From Paenibacillus wynnii (lineage in GTDB: Bacteria; Bacillota; Bacilli; Paenibacillales; Paenibacillaceae): 64,000 bases of DNA. Location: NCBI RefSeq assembly GCF_030812855.1, contig NZ_JAUSTK010000002.1:186001-250000 (forward strand), read 5' to 3'. The translations under genes were made by a program, and so were the position numbers. Below, piece by piece: positions 59,840 through 64,000 of the stretch. Under the pieces are notes generated by a model. That model was not told where the DNA came from and did no database searches. It was given only the letters and a program-made list of their open reading frames with translations. Numbering within the stretch: position 1 is the first letter of the stretch; the number at the start of each line of letters is the position of its first letter.

Positions 59840-61690
59840 GTGTCATTCATTAACGGTAAACGTTGGATCGTGAAACCCTTTATATTTTTCACTCTAATTT
59901 TTGTTCTAAAAAGCTTTTTGGCCTGGGGTGTCATTTTCGGGGATATGCTCCCGTGGAAATCATTACTTACAGAGATTCCTTTCGTATGGGCGCTGTTCTG
60001 CATCATTGAACGATTCTCCTCCAAACGGAAGCTCGGGTATTACATGACGGTTAATTTGCTGGTAACTGCGATATTCTTCGCCGCCATTATGTATTTCAAA
60101 TATTATGGGGTCATCGTCACCTACCATGCTCTAGAGCAGGTAAATCAGGTAACCGCAGTTCGAAACAGCGTATTCTCGCTTATGGATCCTTATTATTTAC
60201 TCATCTTCTTGGATATTATTGTGTTGGGCTATTATTTTTTACGTAATAAGAAGGGCCGGGATTTGAAGAGAAAGATTAACCAGCAAGGCCGGAAAGGTAT
60301 TGTTTCTGTGGTATTCATTATCTCACTGGGGCTGTGTCTCTTCAATATACTTCCTAATCAGGCCAGTATGAATGAAATTAAAAAAGCGCAGGAAATGGGT
60401 ATTTTGAGTTATGAAGCTTATACTATTTTCGCGAATGAAAAAACAGACATCGTAAAATCAAGTGATATTACCCAGGAAGCAATCAATAAACTAAAGGGCA
60501 TAAGCCCTACAGTGAAGCCGGAGCTGCAAAGTGCAGCTAAAGGTAAAAACCTCATTATTATTCAATTAGAGTCCTTCCAAAGTTTCTTGCTTGGGCTAAA
60601 ATTAGACGGACAGGAAGTAACACCGAATCTTAACCATCTTATGGAGGATAGTCTATATTTCCCTAACTTCTATCAAATGGTTGGTCAGGGGAATACCTCC
60701 GATGCCGAGTTCGTAGTGAATACTTCCTTCTATATTCCTCCCCGCGGAGCTGCGACTATGGCCTATGTGGACAAAGAACTGCCAAGCTTGCCGCGACTGC
60801 TGAAGGAGAACGGTTATCAGACCGCAACATTCCATACGAATGATGTCGAGTTCTGGAACCGGGGTGAGCTGTACAGTTCATTAGGTTGGGATCATTATTA
60901 TGATCATAAGTTTTTCGGGGATGAAGATGTCTTTTTCTTCGGAGCCTCTGATGATGTTCTCTATCACAAAACATCTGATAAGCTCAAGGAGATGAGCACG
61001 CAAGGACAGCCCTTCTATGCTCAGGTCATTTCCATGTCAGCCCACCATCCATTCACGATTCCGGAAGAAAAATACCGGATGAAGCTGCCGGAGCGTTACG
61101 AGGGAACCTTTGTTGGCGATTATATTCGCTCACAAAATTATGCAGATGAAGCATTCGGCCAATTTGTTGAGGAATTGAAAGCGAACGGTATTTGGGATAA
61201 CAGCGTGATCATGATTTATGGAGATCACATGGGCTTGCCCATCTACTCGCTCGATCATGATGACAAAGAGTTGATGAGTGAAATTTACGGCTATGAATAC
61301 AGCTACGCCCACATGACCAATATTCCGCTCCTTATTCATGGCGGAGGGAATACGGGACCGCAGATTCTGGAACAAGTTGGCGGAGAAATCGATATTTTGC
61401 CTACTGCCGCCGGACTGTTGGGCGTTTCCCTGGAGAACTACTTGCATTTCGGTCAAAATCTATTAACCGAGACTTATAATATTCTACCGGAAAGATATTA
61501 TCTGCCCTCTGGTTCCTTTATCGGCACCTCGGGCTTAATGATCCCCGGCAACAGCTTCGAGGATAACACTCAATATCCTCTTGCCGCTGGAGGTAAGAAG
61601 CCTGCGGCAACGGAGGATGAGTATAACCGGGCATTAAGACTGCTGCAGCTATCTGATAGCTATGTCACCCAACTGCCTGACAAACGATAA
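59840..61690 (+). CDS. Lipoteichoic-acid-synthase-family phosphoglycerol transferase
   Basis: 616 residues. Five membrane helices lie in residues about 12-175, then an extracellular sulfatase-like domain. The manganese site has E244 (IIIQLESFQSF), nucleophile T286 (GQGNTSDAEF) and the Asp-His pair in YGDHMGLP. It would polymerise glycerol-phosphate from phosphatidylglycerol onto glycolipid, or act as a primase-type homologue. GTG start after AAGGCGAGG. It has its own strong promoter and terminator. Confidence 0.93.
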   Translation: MSFINGKRWIVKPFIFFTLIFVLKSFLAWGVIFGDMLPWKSLLTEIPFVWALFCIIERFSSKRKLGYYMTVNLLVTAIFFAAIMYFKYYGVIVTYHALEQVNQVTAVRNSVFSLMDPYYLLIFLDIIVLGYYFLRNKKGRDLKRKINQQGRKGIVSVVFIISLGLCLFNILPNQASMNEIKKAQEMGILSYEAYTIFANEKTDIVKSSDITQEAINKLKGISPTVKPELQSAAKGKNLIIIQLESFQSFLLGLKLDGQEVTPNLNHLMEDSLYFPNFYQMVGQGNTSDAEFVVNTSFYIPPRGAATMAYVDKELPSLPRLLKENGYQTATFHTNDVEFWNRGELYSSLGWDHYYDHKFFGDEDVFFFGASDDVLYHKTSDKLKEMSTQGQPFYAQVISMSAHHPFTIPEEKYRMKLPERYEGTFVGDYIRSQNYADEAFGQFVEELKANGIWDNSVIMIYGDHMGLPIYSLDHDDKELMSEIYGYEYSYAHMTNIPLLIHGGGNTGPQILEQVGGEIDILPTAAGLLGVSLENYLHFGQNLLTETYNILPERYYLPSGSFIGTSGLMIPGNSFEDNTQYPLAAGGKKPAATEDEYNRALRLLQLSDSYVTQLPDKR

Positions 61691-61697
61691 ATACCTG

Positions 61698-61740
61698 AAG
61701 AAGGCCATGCACCCAGTTGGGGCATGGCCTTCTTTTTTTA
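61698..61740. terminator. Bidirectional terminator after the LTA synthase-like gene
   Basis: Perfect 13-bp arms AAGAAGGCCATGC (61698-61710) and GCATGGCCTTCTT (61722-61734) followed by TTTTT. Confidence 0.92.
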
Positions 61741-61760
61741 TTATAACCTCTTGCAGCTTT

Positions 61761-62192
61761 CTAAGGTTCTTGATTGACTATCTTTTCGAAGTACTCGGCA
61801 AACCTTCTCAGTTCATCCGGCTCTAGAATAGATAAATATTGACCAAGCAGCATCTCGGAGCGACGTTTCCCCTCCGTTTGAATGCGTTGACCTTTGTCAG
61901 TAATCTTAACTACAACGGCCCTTCGATCATTCTCGTCCGTTTCACGGCTGATCAGGCCCAGTATTTCCATCCGATCCAGCATAACCGTAACTGCACTCGA
62001 TTTGACATCCATCTTATCTGCCAGCTGTATAACCCGTGATTTCTTTTCCTTGGCAATCATATTAAGAAGAGAATATTGAGGAAAGGTGAGGCCCAGCTCT
62101 TTCTGAGTATTCATCTCGCATATAATCTTCCGTTGAACTCTCCACATGGATAATCCTATACTCTCGACCAGCGGATCCATTTGTTGCGACAT
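61761..62192 (-). CDS. MarR-family transcriptional regulator
   Basis: 143 residues. The winged helix is VIQLADKMDVKSSAVTVMLDRMEILGLISRETDENDRRAVVVKIT. GGGAGC lies eight bases before the ATG. Its own promoter is embedded in an inverted repeat, so autoregulation is likely. No efflux gene is adjacent on its strand; targets unknown. Confidence 0.92.
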   Translation of the reverse strand: MSQQMDPLVESIGLSMWRVQRKIICEMNTQKELGLTFPQYSLLNMIAKEKKSRVIQLADKMDVKSSAVTVMLDRMEILGLISRETDENDRRAVVVKITDKGQRIQTEGKRRSEMLLGQYLSILEPDELRRFAEYFEKIVNQEP

Positions 62193-62214
62193 CCTGTTCA
62201 GCTCCCGGTTGCAA

Positions 62215-62247
62215 GTTATATTCTAAGCGTACCATCTTACAACATAA
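62215..62247 (-). promoter_or_regulatory. marR promoter within an inverted-repeat operator
   Basis: Minus strand TTGTAA (62242-62237), 16-base spacer, TATAAC (62220-62215). Arms TTATATTCTAAG (62216-62227) and CTTACAACATAA (62236-62247) pair at 10 of 12 positions around 8 bases, covering both promoter hexamers. Confidence 0.65.
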
Positions 62248-62469
62248 GGTTTCAATCTTTGAGTTATACTAGCCCTCCACAATTTATATATACATTCCAC
62301 GAGCATTTGCCTTATACTTTGAAAATATCAGTCACTCTTACAGAAAAGAGCATAATCCGACACAAAAACACAACAATGATGCTAATGCTCTCTTTACACT
62401 GATACGCTATAATCGTAGCAGTGATATAAGATTCACTGAAAACAAAATATCGAGGCTGGTGGATAAAGA

Positions 62470-64000
62470 ATGAAGTTGGCAACTAAATTAACATGGATGA
62501 TGCTTATTGTTTTACTGCTTGTGGGTTCATCCATAGGGTTCTTCGGATACCGGACCGCTCATAATCAGGTTGATGAGGCTGCCGGAATTGAATTGGTAGG
62601 ATGCGCCAATATCACTACAGGCCTTATTGATCCAATGGATATCGCCGCTCTGGCAGCGGGTGATAACAGCAAGCTCAAAGCCATTGAAGATCGGATCAGC
62701 TGGATTATAAAGCACAAACCAATCTTCAAGGAAGCTTTCATCCTGTCCCTGGATGGAAAGGTTCTAGCCGCCGACAGTAGCTTCCAGAAGAGAGGCTATA
62801 AGGCTGGAGATTCCTTCTATTTCAGCGAAGAAGACAAGAAAATGATCACAACCATGAAGCACTCCACATACTCCGAGATATATACATATGAAGGTATTTC
62901 TCTCAAAACAGGCTACGGACCCATATATCAGGACCACGATCCCACTAAACCTATTGTTGCTTTAATGGCTATTAATTTCGACGGACCCCTGATTCAGGAA
63001 CGGACCATGGATATTATTATTCAGCCCTTTATTATAGGGTCTACTATTCTAATTATCGCTATTCTGATCGCATATCTGTTGATCCGCCGTATGGTTAGTC
63101 CACTATCGAAGCTGTCTACATCCGTTAATCTCGTTGCCAAAGGCGATCTTACTCATGATCCGATTCTATTTAGCAGCAAGGACGAGATCGGTACGCTTGC
63201 ACGTGACTTTAATGATATGACATTAAGTCTGCGAAGACTCATTTCGGAAGTGAATGATACCTCCTTACAAGTAGCCTCATCGTCACAGGAGCTATCTGCT
63301 AGTGCCCAGGAAACGAACCGGGCAGGCGAGCATAGCGTCAATATTACCATTGAATTGGCCGAGGGATCACAAACCCAATTGCAAGATTTAGAGGGCAGCT
63401 ACCAGGCATTACAAGACATGTCGCGCTTTATTGTGGAAATCGCCGGAAATGCTGACAAAGCAATGAATAACGCCGTCAGCAACGCAGAAAAAGCACGAAC
63501 AGGCCGGGAGGCTATCGATTCCAGCACAGGCCAAATGTTGGTTGTGAATGAGAGCATCATGCATCTGTCGGGCATTATAGAGTCCCTATCCAGCCATTCC
63601 AAGGAGATTGAGAGTATTGTAGGTACGATTGCCAGTATTGCCGAAGAGACTAACCTCCTCTCCCTGAACGCTGCCATTGAAGCTGCACGCGCCGGCGAAG
63701 AAGGTCGCGGTTTCGCTGTTGTTGCAAACTCTGTACGAAAGCTGGCAGAACGCTCTGCCAAGTCAGCCGGTCAAATCGGTGAATTGGTAGGCTTGATTGT
63801 GAGCCAGATGGATAAAGCCGGAGAAAACATGAAGCGTTCCACCCATGAGATGGGCCAAGGCAAAGAGATGATTGTGTCCGCAGGACATTCCTTCTCCGAA
63901 ATTGAAAATTCCGTATCTGAAATGGCTGCTCAAAGCCAGCAGATATCCACAACGGTCCGCGAGCTGGCCACGATTTCTGATGGGCTTGTCCAATCTATTC
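62470..64000 (+). CDS. Methyl-accepting chemotaxis protein, 3' end missing
   Basis: About 510 residues are visible and the frame is open to the window edge. TM1 ([18 protein letters not shown]) is followed by an extracellular single-Cache-like sensor (about 35-175), TM2 ([18 protein letters not shown]), HAMP and a signalling domain containing the hairpin tip [27 protein letters not shown]. It is a second chemoreceptor, only about 30 percent like the one at 38.3 kb by eye, with a different sensor. GGTGG precedes ATG 62470. Ligand unknown. Confidence 0.93.
   Translation, partial: MKLATKLTWMMLIVLLLVGSSIGFFGYRTAHNQVDEAAGIELVGCANITTGLIDPMDIAALAAGDNSKLKAIEDRISWIIKHKPIFKEAFILSLDGKVLAADSSFQKRGYKAGDSFYFSEEDKKMITTMKHSTYSEIYTYEGISLKTGYGPIYQDHDPTKPIVALMAINFDGPLIQERTMDIIIQPFIIGSTILIIAILIAYLLIRRMVSPLSKLSTSVNLVAKGDLTHDPILFSSKDEIGTLARDFNDMTLSLRRLISEVNDTSLQVASSSQELSASAQETNRAGEHSVNITIELAEGSQTQLQDLEGSYQALQDMSRFIVEIAGNADKAMNNAVSNAEKARTGREAIDSSTGQMLVVNESIMHLSGIIESLSSHSKEIESIVGTIASIAEETNLLSLNAAIEAARAGEEGRGFAVVANSVRKLAERSAKSAGQIGELVGLIVSQMDKAGENMKRSTHEMGQGKEMIVSAGHSFSEIENSVSEMAAQSQQISTTVRELATISDGLVQSI

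Overview
The window looks like a chromosomal segment from a spore-forming Firmicute of the Paenibacillus type. The evidence is strong AAGGAGG-type ribosome binding sites, GTG and TTG starts, U-tailed hairpin terminators after most operons, a lipoteichoic-acid-synthase-family protein, a Spo0E-family phosphatase, a DUF3243 protein and a Fur/PerR regulator. There is no sign of phage or plasmid genes. No rRNA, tRNA, CRISPR array or complete insertion sequence was found. Most genes from 14 kb to 60 kb lie on the minus strand.

Layout. 0-3 kb: 3' part of an RND efflux pump. 3-5 kb: a TorD-family chaperone divergent from moaA. 5-8 kb: LysE-type exporter with a divergent MocR regulator, then a TetR regulator with its own palindromic operator. 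8-12 kb: mobA, an exporter ABC protein and a two-component system, all minus strand. 12-17 kb: MFS transporter, an array of eight 51-bp repeats, glutaminyl-tRNA synthetase, an acetyltransferase and an AT-rich orphan. 17-23 kb: MOSC protein, acetyltransferase, MFS transporter and an orphan molybdopterin oxidoreductase. 23-29 kb: formate/nitrite channel, NADH oxidase, formate-THF ligase and glutathione peroxidase, separated by long repeat-bearing intergenic regions. 29-41 kb: flavin monooxygenase, DUF3243, VanY-type peptidase, DEAD-box helicase, AarF kinase, ThuA-like protein, uroporphyrinogen-III synthase, chemoreceptor and PerR-like regulator. 41-46 kb: diguanylate cyclase, YhfW-like Rieske oxidoreductase, SDR and IsdG-like monooxygenase. 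45-52 kb: MMPL transporter and a marR-ABC-ABC operon. 52-54 kb: a peptide-pheromone receptor, its propeptide gene and a Spo0E phosphatase. 54-57 kb: LysR/CidA/CidB and a Gfo/Idh oxidoreductase. 57-64 kb: nuclease-helicase, LTA-synthase-like protein, MarR regulator and the 5' part of a chemoreceptor.

How the genes fit together. One theme is low-oxygen metabolism: TorD chaperone, MoaA, MobA, a molybdopterin oxidoreductase, a formate/nitrite channel, NADH oxidase and formate-THF ligase. The channel and the NADH oxidase each have TGTGA-N6-TCACA-type sites upstream. One channel site sits at exactly -41.5 from the predicted transcription start. A second theme is drug or envelope defence: RND, MMPL, three ABC exporter proteins, two MFS pumps, VanY and LTA synthase, with local TetR, MarR and two-component regulators.

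The most interesting system is at 52.2-54.1 kb. A 468-residue HTH/TPR-like regulator overlaps, in another frame, a 41-codon secreted propeptide with a perfect AAGGAGGTG ribosome binding site. I could find this small gene only by reading the nucleotide sequence. The pair has the layout of an RRNPP (AimR/Alo-like) quorum-sensing module and lies directly downstream of a Spo0E-family gene. The second notable layer is non-coding: a 51-bp tandem array, two copies of a roughly 335-bp element built of hairpins, and a small hairpin family with three copies.
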